Assembly: GCA_043805315.1 (NCBI GenBank)
Contig: JAZDID010000029.1
Location: 1 to 26,204, forward strand
From: JAHJEM01 sp043805315
Lineage (GTDB): Archaea; Nanobdellota; Nanobdellia; Woesearchaeales; JAHJEM01
Direction of reading: 5' to 3'
Length of the DNA: 26,204 nt
Shown: piece after piece, positions 16,101-22,418 of the stretch
Layout of the letters: every line of letters starts with the position of its first letter
Position numbering within the stretch: the stretch's first letter is position 1
The notes under the pieces: model-generated
Database searches by the model: none
Told to the model about the DNA's origin: nothing
What the model saw: only the letters and a program-made list of their open reading frames with translations
Made by a program: the position numbers and the translations under genes

Positions 16101-18798
16101 CCGCTTCTCGGTAGATTATCCTGGCACAGAGATCAGCGCCGTCGCGCTCGGCACGCTCCGTGGAGGAGAAGAAGCGCAGGCACTCGTCACCTGGCATGTG
16201 CCGCTGACCAACCAGACCTCTCAGATTTTCGTCGAAGTCGACCCGTATGGTAACATCGAGGAAGATGACGAGGAAAACAACCTCGGCCAGGCCACTGCAG
16301 TCACGCCCGACGTTGCCATCGTCACTCTCACTGGAGAGAAGCAAGGCACGACTATGCACCTCAACGCGACCCTCACCAATGTGGGTGTGGTCCCTACGAG
16401 CAATGTCAGTGTTAGCTTTACCTCCGGGACGACGTACGCGAACCAGACGAACATCACGTCGGTGATGGTCCCATCCCTCCTGCCAGGGGAGATTGCGTTC
16501 GTTGAGGCTTCGTGGAACATTGCATCCCTGCCTACCGCGACCTATCTGGTCCATGCCACTGCCGATGCTGCAGATGTCGTGCTTGACAGCAACCGTTTGA
16601 ACAATGAGGGTTGGCTCATCGTCCAGCTCTATCCTGACCTTCTCGTGGACAGCATCAGCGTCGACGGCACGATGGAAGGCAGCCTTCCTGTCGACGTCGT
16701 CGTGAGCAATCCTGACGACCTCCCCGTGGCGAACGTGACCGTCCACCTCTACTCGGGCATGCCGTTTTACGTAGACAACGGGACCATCAGGCTCAACATG
16801 TCCCTGCTTATCATGAACCAGACGATTGGCTTGATCAACGGCGGAGGTCACGCGCATGCAACGACAACTTGGCAGGCCGTGCCTGGCACGTACGCGCTCT
16901 ATGCCATCGCAGACCCTGAAGGCGTACTTCCTGAGCGGGATGAGTTCAACAACGTCAGGACCGCGACAGCAGGCATCCTGCACGAGCTCGCCCTTGCCTC
17001 GTTGAGCGCTGTTGACCTTGACTTCAATGGCAGGTACGATGCAGTCAGCGCCGAGGTCGACGTGAACCTCGTCAGGGACGGACAATACGAACTCTTCGGC
17101 ACCTTGAATGGTGGCCTCAACCTCTCCTCGGCGAGCACTGCAGTCCTTCCTGCAGGAGCACACCGCCTCAACCTCAGCTTCCCGGGGAGCGAGATCTTTG
17201 CAAAGGGCATTGACGGCCCGTATCTGCTCAAGGACATTACGCTCTATGACAGCCAGGGCCTCACAGGCATGCTCGTCGGCAATGCCACCACAGCAGCATA
17301 CAACCACACGAGCTTCGAGGACAAGCCCCTCAACCTCTCCGACGAATATACTGACCAAGGGATTGACACTGACAACAACACCCTCTATAATGTCCTGCGC
17401 ATCCTTATCGGAATCGACGTGGCAGAGGAAGGGGATTTCTTGGTGAGCGGCACGCTCTATGACCAAGCCGGCGAGGGCATGACTTCTGCGCTGAACGCGA
17501 CCCACCTGCCAGCCGGGCTGAGCACGGTCTCCTTGGACTTCAACGGCGGCGCCATCAGGGCGCACGGGGTGAATGGCATGTACACGCTCAAGGTCGTGCA
17601 GGTCTTCGATGCAGAGCAGGACCTCATCCTCACAGCGTCCAACGTGTACACGAGCCAGGCCTACCAAGCGAACTCCTTCGAATGGCCTCTTGGCGACCGT
17701 GACGAGGACGCGATCCCTGACTTGGGAGACAACTGCCCTGACGACTACAACCCTGACCAGAAGGACGTCGACAGGGACGGCGCGGGGAATGCCTGCGATC
17801 CCTTGCAGTGCAACGATACGATCCACGAGGACTACTCCTTGTCCACAAGCCTCATGAACTGCCAGATGAGCGGGCTTGAAATCAGTGAGGACAATGTCAC
17901 GCTTGACTGCCAGGGCTTCTGGATCGATGGGGTCTACCAGCCCAACCAGACTGGTATCCGTCTTGTCAACAGGCAGGGCGTGCTCGTCAAGAATTGTTAT
18001 GTCAACCAGTTCCTCTACAATTTCAACATCATCAACACCACGAACAGCACCTTCCGGGACAACACGGTGACCTTGGCGAGGGGCAGCGGCATCCGCGTGC
18101 AGAATGGCTCGTACAACAATTTCATCAACAACTCTGCTGCGAGGAACGCCTACCATGGCTTGTCATTGCTGTCGGACTCCCGTTATAATCTGGTCCAGGG
18201 GAATTACCTGTTCTATTCCACGAATGACGACTGCCTGGCAATCTCTTTTTCCAACAACAACACCATCATGAACAATACCATCAACTGCAGCAACCAGAAC
18301 GGCGTCTTCATCCAGTACAGCAACTACACCCTCTTCAAAGACAATATCGTGATGCGCAGCCGCGACACAGGCCTCAACCTGTCCTTCGGCTCACAGTACA
18401 ACATGTTCTACAACAACACGTTCATCAACAACACGGTGAATGCCTACGAATCTGCCGATTCGACAGACAATTCCTGGAACAGCAGCGCGCTCGGGAATTC
18501 CTGGCATGACTTCACGTCGAATCCTGGCTTCGGGAACAAGACGTACACCATCTCCGGGCCTGGCAACGGCATCGACTTCAAGCCGATGTACGACGGAGAC
18601 CTTGATGGGTATTACATCTGGCAGGACTGCAATGATAACAACACTCAGGTGAACCCTGGCAGTTATGAGACCTGTACGACAGCGTATGACGATGACTGCG
18701 ACGGCCTGATCAACGAAGGCTGCCCAGGGCCGGATACCGGCAGCTCGCCGCTCATCATGAAAAAGCCGACGAGGAATTTCTGCTGGCCGTTCTGCTGA
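7198..18798 (+). CDS. Giant secreted beta-helix/CARDB surface protein, 3866 residues
   Basis: Signal peptide about 1-24 (MNLTKQLCLTVVLILLIPLF), then an acidic Pro/Asn linker to about 150. Right-handed beta-helix (PbH1/NosD-like) modules follow at about 153-560, 565-940, 945-1335 and 1430-1995. They share openings of the type 'C..(D/N).L...M.NC...V.LDC.GH.IDG...GI.....GVTI.NC.V.D'. About 1998-2105 is Ig-like, 2107-2350 unassigned and 2355-2510 Gly-rich beta. About 2560-2890 holds six propeller-like repeats ('W....W..P..IT....D..P.V.YD..GN..AVW'). Three CARDB-like domains span 2925-3255, a duplicated domain 3262-3495, and Asp-rich calcium-type repeats 3500-3535. A fifth beta-helix lies at 3537-3790 and a MopE-like D-G-D-x-D-G-Y...D-D-D-C-D-G segment at 3800-3846. 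Sequons for N-glycosylation are very frequent. No C-terminal membrane anchor is seen. Likely an adhesin or carbohydrate-binding surface protein. ATG at 7198, Shine-Dalgarno GGTGAT. Confidence 0.85.
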   Translation: MNLTKQLCLTVVLILLIPLFNSSESGEALYEQTNMTDQAGLTVPPDPLIAEDELASEENTTLQEELLPHENSSAAKENTPAEESVPAEDGAQPQNNVSDEDVPEELNTGELQLNASDNASEELPIEQVYQNVTVQELPVEERNESTILDVPKVDCGGAVQCTCDNYLTSSQTMWYDLVNCPNDAINFRTNGITLDCNGHTIDGVNVGYGLDMYNVTGVTIRNCIIKDFQYGAYIWYGSNNVVEYSNFTERIYILRSNFNKLDYDRIPLRNMQYNYGITLYSSNYSRIRGNYVENAYYDGIYLYGSDYNNLTENTVTKNNNSGINIYYGSDRNYVFKNQLTANRIEGMSISSSSHYTNVTENNFTSNNASGLSISNSNNNWVQKNIAEKNLGVGLGIGTSNSNTFINNTAANNTGSGINLLQVNSSTVRNNLARNNQGSGIYLQGKSNAVFNNYLEQNAIGLSITTAATTSGNSFYSNYLNQTSNVVVTGTSANSWNTSKSQVCYNIANGIYIGGNYYATPSGTGYSQTCADANRDFLCDVPYTHGTNNIDYLPLAQRTAVPIGIEACQTILCPGEYELLVDIINASISGSNCIYIDTSNVSFNGLGHVIDGTDQSNKYGIMLSGSQNTTIANTTIQDWYYGLYFMSSRGARAINNTIISNVNLGIGLTDSTYIENYYIYNNTISQNGQGMIISGYCENSTIAKNTLLNNSVFGFSCSATYELTFSENYVAGNAIGINGTGCKNATFSMNIVKENNRGGYFQFGSGNLIEQNVISDNIYGLVLRNYLTGSYSLESPNSVIQNMIANNTETGIIMEWANKTVIVGNTIINNKYGITLNRTNLTNISGNIISQNSMLGVWLVNSYNNTLYDNLFNNTLNAKDDRFNFWNVSKMNISNIIGGPYIAGNFWQDYTGRDIDGDYIGDTNLPYTSGGNILNGGDSAPLIPPLVPCSSTITFDLTLPEDMLNCRGAGIIVGADHVTLDCAGHFMDGSDGSNYGIRVSKRTGVTIKNCVVEDYYVGVFLENTTNSIISANNLSLNFVGLSLQGSTGNTVTGNRMLDNFLYGLRLTSSSGNAFQQTFMEGNDLGLFFDDTASSYNTIQGTTVNGDTYYHLYNQNGGTLENLNLSAERVSSLGKVSIINSTGVQLSNLVLDNNAGAGLYLYMADGNTISATADGNVYGIRLVASEGNDIIISAEGNTHGIFLDSSHTNTFFSPDVTQNYDGIFLSGSSGNEFYSTNAVGNHDGVSLSSSHSNQFVGLHAEDNFNGILTASSTGNTFSNLTLVHNNIAGRFTSLSNNDLTSASITSSILSDLMATEGSFVSGADVFFTGTKASFVGRDVTVRKGTSILPDPRGYLFGVGNSLDLSSNSPTSYISLTMSYADLGGVIEDTLGLYRFANGMWTLIPGSTLNMAQDTVTANATSYGLVGILGTMVRYRVAYKTAPCLGSPWTYSSVQQAVAAATPGDVIIVCPGNYTEGTIVVDDRIEIRSFASAQETSLTSTSTDLFQVTAADVNITGLTLKNAAANKAALRLSGARGRITGNIFSQDYDGLVVTGADALVKNNTFTGNTNGMRLAAGSSPSTAEENTLNGNTYGVRVESVSGNTVRKNALGGNTYGIYLSSASETLVAENAFTSGSYGVRLSSSSTNELVNNTVSGQTTAGVSLASSQNNDISGNIFSSNAYGTSFDSSNGNLLSFNLFEHNKNASYAYRSAGMIEDNTYFNTSEISIYSRDSDGIQVRRNEVSFSGTRGIFLLDTDSATVELNVLMMPGLSGIRLDGGHANLVKENSVSGAQHGVYLSGTSDNTIQENILNLNAQAGITLIGNDPRNVLHKNTIEQNGIVGIYLNASASCNITYNSISENGQFGLWSMGGTLMTVRKNHMAENSLSGISLAQGSSSNIVMENTFQENGQYGLAAEDSPSNLIYRNNFLSNGPNAGPQSYDNSGNAWDTGSGSGGNYWDNFDEPGEGCVNTNPADQYCDGDYTNVNIGTDYYPYVNYVGDFFLHASFQVLDPSRRMIVTQIVDSQGNVLRLPGRAVSFSDISYQGPGKAGTTPYGSFSTMLATTDANGRAVTVYSINDAYVNTAFMLRLLAESENVQEEVDIPALIEYPDFLQVKQKYRYYLLKGMPPSTNGLDMTLDWDVYNLPQEIKIEQPGLPTQTISADEISLHPIIFNGNPVPRSSNNRKEFDISGLPAGGAPTTITARGAIGSSSIQDVYYVILNNNEGLDDLELTTQAPWAAQNGVSYSYSKEFAMDNYLNDFLDLIPNFDIPEAIPFIGGPYGAMLQSLRLHDQGSYDTLTGTGQSSRGGSLDFEYGNLEFYAPLDKLSLTSLGSYAPSGYDLVLVRREYQLGASGTVPVFGIDVYVASIGIGVSYDALIYIGFVPDGGSLAFDVGGVDIEVAAVGFGKVNLIIANAKFEVGGGVGIGAQVSRQDGFEMTSLRGLVFVNFEWKVLWYEDSWGRKWVCDIWPAVNGGDVRCWEEEAKSARTGWGPMARTWAGEGYARFVANSEANKDKQANGSVGILVENVFPEAGPKLAYHPANGNMMVVYTHDSLAKDISQSLEINALRWTGTTWEQPTSITQNARADVLPDVTYDSDGNAIAVWVSVNDENPGNASLYDIISKAEIAFAFFNASSNTWSSPAFVTQNDHVDFDPGVVAGADGKAMLVWHADEDNNVSLGYDATFEHDLSKNLYSAVWDGNTWGQPQLIASAVDLTNKPAFDFTGSNAFIAWGEDQDGNSTTTTDREIMQSTWTGSWSSPARITEDSLEDRLPVVVYDGNDLLVAYEKVTVEGNTTDYELYSRQYNGSWSVPEFITSTGQVEDLFLATKPEGDIVLVWQSAKENTTGMYYTVHDDEGWNEEKVLVKDDDSAFSYSPVLTEENEIVTTFLKTQVLLVNETATVENLSANYSETFSFPVMVEGNSSLAIISHAITTDLEIGDISFSPTPQPGVTVTINATVKNKGDVSVKNPAVRFSVDYPGTEISAVALGTLRGGEEAQALVTWHVPLTNQTSQIFVEVDPYGNIEEDDEENNLGQATAVTPDVAIVTLTGEKQGTTMHLNATLTNVGVVPTSNVSVSFTSGTTYANQTNITSVMVPSLLPGEIAFVEASWNIASLPTATYLVHATADAADVVLDSNRLNNEGWLIVQLYPDLLVDSISVDGTMEGSLPVDVVVSNPDDLPVANVTVHLYSGMPFYVDNGTIRLNMSLLIMNQTIGLINGGGHAHATTTWQAVPGTYALYAIADPEGVLPERDEFNNVRTATAGILHELALASLSAVDLDFNGRYDAVSAEVDVNLVRDGQYELFGTLNGGLNLSSASTAVLPAGAHRLNLSFPGSEIFAKGIDGPYLLKDITLYDSQGLTGMLVGNATTAAYNHTSFEDKPLNLSDEYTDQGIDTDNNTLYNVLRILIGIDVAEEGDFLVSGTLYDQAGEGMTSALNATHLPAGLSTVSLDFNGGAIRAHGVNGMYTLKVVQVFDAEQDLILTASNVYTSQAYQANSFEWPLGDRDEDAIPDLGDNCPDDYNPDQKDVDRDGAGNACDPLQCNDTIHEDYSLSTSLMNCQMSGLEISEDNVTLDCQGFWIDGVYQPNQTGIRLVNRQGVLVKNCYVNQFLYNFNIINTTNSTFRDNTVTLARGSGIRVQNGSYNNFINNSAARNAYHGLSLLSDSRYNLVQGNYLFYSTNDDCLAISFSNNNTIMNNTINCSNQNGVFIQYSNYTLFKDNIVMRSRDTGLNLSFGSQYNMFYNNTFINNTVNAYESADSTDNSWNSSALGNSWHDFTSNPGFGNKTYTISGPGNGIDFKPMYDGDLDGYYIWQDCNDNNTQVNPGSYETCTTAYDDDCDGLINEGCPGPDTGSSPLIMKKPTRNFCWPFC

Positions 18799-19017
18799 AG
18801 AGCCGACCAGCAGGCAAAAAGCTGAAACCTTAGCTGTATGAATGTTGGATATCAGGATGAAGTGCTATTTTCATTCCATATGCAGAGCAGCGAAATGTCG
18901 GAATAAATCTTTTTAATAACACCGCCCATGGAACATCTATGAAAAAAAATACAAAATAATCATAAAACATTAAATTTTTAAAAACAGACCTTACTTAGTT
19001 CTTGGAAAGGTGATAGC
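18799..19017 (+). promoter_or_regulatory. Intergenic region with promoter of the lipoprotein pair
   Basis: TTTTTAAAAAC at about 18976-18986 is a TATA candidate. It predicts a start near 19006 and a short leader that holds GGTGAT (19009-19014) before the ATG at 19018. A second AT-rich stretch, CTTTTTAATAAC, lies at 18909-18920. No other gene is seen. Confidence 0.45.
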
Positions 19018-20040
19018 ATGAAGAAATATGTCATAACGGTTCTGATGATTCTTGTCATTGCATTATTCTTCTTGACTAGTTGCGGCAAGAAGGAACAAGA
19101 AAATCTTAGGACCTCAGATAATGTAGGTTCAGACAACAAGCCATCTACTGGCGTCATGAAAGGCGTCAGCCTCTCCCCAAAAAGCTTCCAGGGGGATGAC
19201 TTCAAGGACTTCTTCACCAAGGCAAACCAGGCAGGGAGCATCATTACATGGGCAGGGGACTGGCAGGAGCTTACCAAGACAGAGAATGGGGGGCCGACAG
19301 TCGTGGCATCTCTTGCATCAACATATGAGTATATCCCACTCATCCAAGCCCAGTTCTTCACCCAATCGACCGGCAAGCTCTTGCGGCCATTGGATGACGC
19401 GACAAAACAAAGCTATAAAGACAGCATGGTTGCATTCGCGCAGAAATACAAGCCCGCGTACCTCGGAATCGGCATAGAAGTCAACATCCTCTACGAAAAA
19501 TCCCCTGCGGATTTCGACAGTTTCGCAGCATTCTATAGCGAAGTGTATGATGCTGTCAAAGCCGTCTCTCCGGACACCAAGGTCTTCACCGTCTTCCAGC
19601 TCGAGAGAATGAAAGGCATGCACGGAGGCCTGTTCGGCGGCACGAATGACCCAGCAAAGGCAGAATGGCAACTTCTGGACAGATTCCCCAAAGCTGATCT
19701 CATCGCATTCACAACATATCCTGACCTCATCTACAAGAGTCCTGCAGAAATACCTGCAGACTATTACACAGAGATAAGGACAAAGACAGCCAAGCCTATC
19801 GCCTTCACCGAGATCGGCTGGCACAGCGCGGCAAGCCCGGCAGGATGGGAAAGCTCTGAAGAGAGGCAGGCAGCGTTCGTCACCAGATTCTTCGAGCTGA
19901 CCAAAGAACTCAAACCTGAATTTGTCGTCTGGAGCTTCCTTTATGACCAGGACACTATCGAGCCTTTCAACACCATGGGGCTGATCGACAAGGAAGGAAA
20001 AATGAAAACAGCGTTTAACATTTGGAGGGATGCGCGTTGA
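19018..20040 (+). CDS. Lipoprotein with TIM-barrel glycoside-hydrolase-like domain
   Basis: A 340-residue protein. It has a bacterial-type lipoprotein signal: MKK, a hydrophobic segment and lipobox L-T-S-C with C22, followed by a polar linker to about 45. The domain at about 46-340 reads as an (alpha/beta)8 barrel of the clan A glycoside hydrolase type. YLGIGIEVNILYE (E154) matches the position of the acid/base Glu at the end of strand 4, and PIAFTEIGWHS (E265) that of the nucleophile at the end of strand 7. ADLIAFTTYPDL lies between them. Which sugar it acts on, or whether it is active, cannot be said. The neighbouring lipoprotein gene overlaps its stop. Shine-Dalgarno GGTGAT at 19009. Confidence 0.7.
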   Translation: MKKYVITVLMILVIALFFLTSCGKKEQENLRTSDNVGSDNKPSTGVMKGVSLSPKSFQGDDFKDFFTKANQAGSIITWAGDWQELTKTENGGPTVVASLASTYEYIPLIQAQFFTQSTGKLLRPLDDATKQSYKDSMVAFAQKYKPAYLGIGIEVNILYEKSPADFDSFAAFYSEVYDAVKAVSPDTKVFTVFQLERMKGMHGGLFGGTNDPAKAEWQLLDRFPKADLIAFTTYPDLIYKSPAEIPADYYTEIRTKTAKPIAFTEIGWHSAASPAGWESSEERQAAFVTRFFELTKELKPEFVVWSFLYDQDTIEPFNTMGLIDKEGKMKTAFNIWRDAR

Positions 20041-21020
20041 AAAGAGAATTGAAATTGCATTTGCTGTTGCTTGTCATCATCATTACTGCGACAGCCCTCG
20101 CGCTCGCTGGCTGCGCAAGGAAAGAGCCACTCCTACAACCCGACGAGCAAACCATCGACCGCCTCAGCAGGATTCCCGCTGCTGCGATAAAGATCACCCC
20201 GGAGACAGATGCCTATCCACCAGTCCTTGATGCAGAAGACTGGGAAAATCCCGTGCCGTTAAGCGATGCGATCAACACCGCAGGAGCAGAGGATTCGCCG
20301 TTCATCACGCTTGACGGCGACACCCTGTACTTCTTCTTCACGCCTGACCCGAACATCCCTGCAGAGAAGCAGCTGTTCGACGGTGTCACCGGGATATGGG
20401 TCTCGAAAAAAGTCAATGGCTCGTGGGAAAAGGCAGAACGTGTCATTCTGCAGGACAAGAAAAAGCTTGCTTTGGACGGCTGCGCATTTGTCATGGGAAA
20501 TGTCATGTGGTTCTGCTCTGCGCGCGAGGGCTATACTGGAGTCAACCTCTTCACTGCAGAGTTCAAGGATGGGAAATGGAAAGACGCCACCTATGCAGGA
20601 GACATCCTCAAGAATCTCGAAGTCGGCGAGATGCACATCCTGAACGGCACGATGTATTTCCATTCTGCACGGCCTGGCGGAAAAGGAGGCCTGGACATCT
20701 GGGAAACACATCTTCTTGAAGGAGACTATACTGATCCAGTGAACATCGCAGCAGCGAACACTGCAGACAACGAAGGCTGGCCGTTCGTCAGCCAGGACGG
20801 GAATGAGTTATGGTTCTTGCGCACCTACAAGGGAACCCCGGGCATTTTCAGGTCGATAAAGAAGGATGGCGAATGGCAGGAGCCACAGCTCATCATCTCC
20901 CAGTTCGCAGGCGAGCCGAGCCTTGACAATGCAGGGAACATCTATTTCGTGCACCATTATTACAAGGACGGAAAGATGCTTGAGGCTGACATCTATGTCG
21001 CGATGAAGAAGCCGAAGTAA
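20037..21020 (+). CDS. Lipoprotein with beta-propeller-like (PD40-type) repeats
   Basis: A 327-residue protein. Starting at the TTG at 20037, it reads MKRELKLHLLLLVIIITATALALAGC, a lipoprotein signal with lipobox L-A-G-C (C26). The rest has repeats of the PD40/WD40-like type: SPFITLDGDTLYFFFTPD, GCAFVMGNVMWFCSAREG, GEMHILNGTMYFHSARPGGKGGLDIWE, GWPFVSQDGNELWFLRTYKGTPGIFRS and EPSLDNAGNIYFVHHYYKDGKMLEADIY, i.e. at least five blades. The TTG overlaps the upstream TGA (TTGA) and has GGAGGG at 20024-20029 in good spacing. The frame also opens at the TTG at 20022, but that overlaps the Shine-Dalgarno. It is coupled to the barrel lipoprotein and is probably its partner at the cell surface. Confidence 0.75.
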   Translation: MKRELKLHLLLLVIIITATALALAGCARKEPLLQPDEQTIDRLSRIPAAAIKITPETDAYPPVLDAEDWENPVPLSDAINTAGAEDSPFITLDGDTLYFFFTPDPNIPAEKQLFDGVTGIWVSKKVNGSWEKAERVILQDKKKLALDGCAFVMGNVMWFCSAREGYTGVNLFTAEFKDGKWKDATYAGDILKNLEVGEMHILNGTMYFHSARPGGKGGLDIWETHLLEGDYTDPVNIAAANTADNEGWPFVSQDGNELWFLRTYKGTPGIFRSIKKDGEWQEPQLIISQFAGEPSLDNAGNIYFVHHYYKDGKMLEADIYVAMKKPK

Positions 21021-21070
21021 TAGCATCCTGCAAACCAGGAGAAAAATTTGAGTGAATTGCACTTTGTGAT

Positions 21071-21742
21071 TTATAGCGCGCTCACGAGCTCTCTCAGCAC
21101 TGCTTCAGGATCCTTGGCCAAGGTAATTCCTGAGGCAAGAAGGATTCCTGCAGCGCCTAATTCCATCGCTTTCTTGACATCCTCTTTTGTCTTCACGCCA
21201 GCACCGCACAGGACAGGGATATCAGCGATCTTGTGCACTTTCTCGATGGTTTTTGTGATGATCTCCGGCTTGGCTGTGCTCACTGAGATGTTGCCGCCGA
21301 TCAGTTCCGGTGGCTCGACAGCAATGAAGTCAGGAGAGAATGCAGCAACAGCCTTGGCAAGCTCGTCATTGTTCGCACAGACCACACTGACTAATCCTGT
21401 CTGCTTTGCACGCACGATCGCAGCCTCGAGCTTGTCTATCCTGTACCTGTCTTCTGAATGGTTGAGCAATGTCCCGATGGCACCGCTCTCCTTGATGTTT
21501 TCTGCAATGATATGGCCGGTATGGCTGCCGTACTCGTCAGGGTCAAGGTGCTGGGAGAGGACAGGGATGCTGACCTTCTGGCTTATGCGGTAGATGTCTG
21601 CAGCAGAGACTGCGATAGCAATGTTTTTCTGCGTCGCAAGATGAACGCGCTCGCAGATCTCAGCAAGCTCTTCCGCCCTCTTTCCGACAGATTCTGCATA
21701 TGTCTTGAAGTTGATGATGATGACTGGAAAGTTGAGCTTCAT
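21071..21742 (-). CDS. tpiA: Triosephosphate isomerase, archaeal type
   Basis: A 223-residue TIM barrel that interconverts dihydroxyacetone phosphate and glyceraldehyde 3-phosphate in glycolysis/gluconeogenesis. The catalytic set is complete: N11 and K13 (INFKTY), H95 (LLNHSE) and E143 (AVEPPELIG), plus the phosphate-binding loops at CGAGVKT and GAAGILLASG. The short length is normal for archaea (bacterial forms are about 250). The ATG at 21742 is about 26 nt from ATTTAAAC (plus 21765-21772), so the transcript is likely leaderless. It converges on the lipoprotein pair. Confidence 0.96.
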   Translation of the reverse strand: MKLNFPVIIINFKTYAESVGKRAEELAEICERVHLATQKNIAIAVSAADIYRISQKVSIPVLSQHLDPDEYGSHTGHIIAENIKESGAIGTLLNHSEDRYRIDKLEAAIVRAKQTGLVSVVCANNDELAKAVAAFSPDFIAVEPPELIGGNISVSTAKPEIITKTIEKVHKIADIPVLCGAGVKTKEDVKKAMELGAAGILLASGITLAKDPEAVLRELVSAL

Positions 21743-21764
21743 GCCTAGAATACTTTCTCGGCCG

Positions 21765-21772
21765 GTTTAAAT
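21765..21772 (-). promoter_or_regulatory. TATA box of tpiA
   Basis: ATTTAAAC on the minus strand, centred 26-27 nt before the tpiA ATG. Confidence 0.6.
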
Positions 21773-21825
21773 AATTTTCTAATTTGAGGGTAAGTCAAGT
21801 TGTTCGTTTTTTGACACATAACCAA

Positions 21826-21890
21826 GGGTGGCTGGAGGGGGGTGGAGGGTGGGCGCAATCAAGACAAGAACGCAGGTGGGCATATATAAC
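21826..21890 (+). other. G-rich tract and orphan TATA box
   Basis: 21826-21853 has G-runs (GGG, GGGGGG, GGG, GGG with short spacers) that could form a G-quadruplex on the plus strand. A TATA-like CATATATAAC lies at 21881-21890 and has no suitably placed gene: on the plus strand it points into the 3' end of a minus-strand gene, and on the minus strand it would give tpiA a second, long leader. Confidence 0.35.
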
Positions 21891-21949
21891 GACGAAGGAT
21901 ATTTGACATAAACCTAATATGAATAGTTGAGAAGAATATATTAACAAAT

Positions 21950-22324
21950 CTACAGGTTGAACCGTTCTCGCATCTTCTCGTATTCTTCCCGCTTCTTCCT
22001 GAGCTTCTGGATCTCCTCTGGCGCCAGCTCTCCTGCATTCTTGATGCCTTTGAACAATTCCCTATCGCTTCTCACCTTGCTTTCGATGATCCTGCGCTTC
22101 TCCTGGGCCATGTCATCGTCCAGCAGAGGATCGACGTTCAGCTTGCCCCTCGCTCCCAATGACTCATTGATAGAGCCGAGTGAGTTGAGTGGAAGCTTGG
22201 GAAGGCACCTGAAACAATAGCGTTTTCCTTCAGCCTGCTCAATGCATCCCTCGCAGATAGGCTGGGCGCACCAGTCGCACGTGGAGATCTTCTCGAACCC
22301 ATGCTCTTGGCAGACATCCTTCAT
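21950..22324 (-). CDS. B-box-like zinc-binding protein with helical tail
   Basis: A 124-residue protein. The N-terminal 40 residues hold eight likely zinc ligands in B-box-like spacing (C5, H8, C16, C19, C24, C27, C37, C40: CQEHG...CDWCAQPICEGC...YCFRC). The rest is charged and helical (EIQKLRKKREEYEKMRERF), probably a coiled coil. Such small zinc proteins are common and poorly characterised in DPANN archaea; a protein- or nucleic-acid-binding role is possible. The ATG at 22324 has GGTGAT six nt upstream (plus-strand ATCACC at 22331-22336). Confidence 0.7.
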   Translation of the reverse strand: MKDVCQEHGFEKISTCDWCAQPICEGCIEQAEGKRYCFRCLPKLPLNSLGSINESLGARGKLNVDPLLDDDMAQEKRRIIESKVRSDRELFKGIKNAGELAPEEIQKLRKKREEYEKMRERFNL

Positions 22325-22339
22325 CCCGAAATCACCCTC

Positions 22340-22360
22340 GAGGATTATGAATAAATCCTC
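22340..22360 (-). promoter_or_regulatory. Inverted repeat in the leader of the B-box-like gene
   Basis: Perfect 7-bp arms GAGGATT (22340-22346) and AATCCTC (22354-22360) with a 7-nt loop, just upstream of the GGTGAT Shine-Dalgarno. It could be an operator or an mRNA hairpin. A TATA-like AAATTTATG lies near 22385 on the minus strand. Confidence 0.35.
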
Positions 22361-22418
22361 ACCAGCAATTATTGGATGTACTACTACATAAATTTTGCGG
22401 TTTTAGAGGAGAGAGCCC

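Noticed and set aside
16081..18156. A 691-codon open frame on the minus strand within the giant gene
   Set aside because: It is antisense to a clear coding frame whose GC-rich codon use removes stops on the opposite strand. The product is a His/Val/Asp/Arg-rich shadow with no domain.
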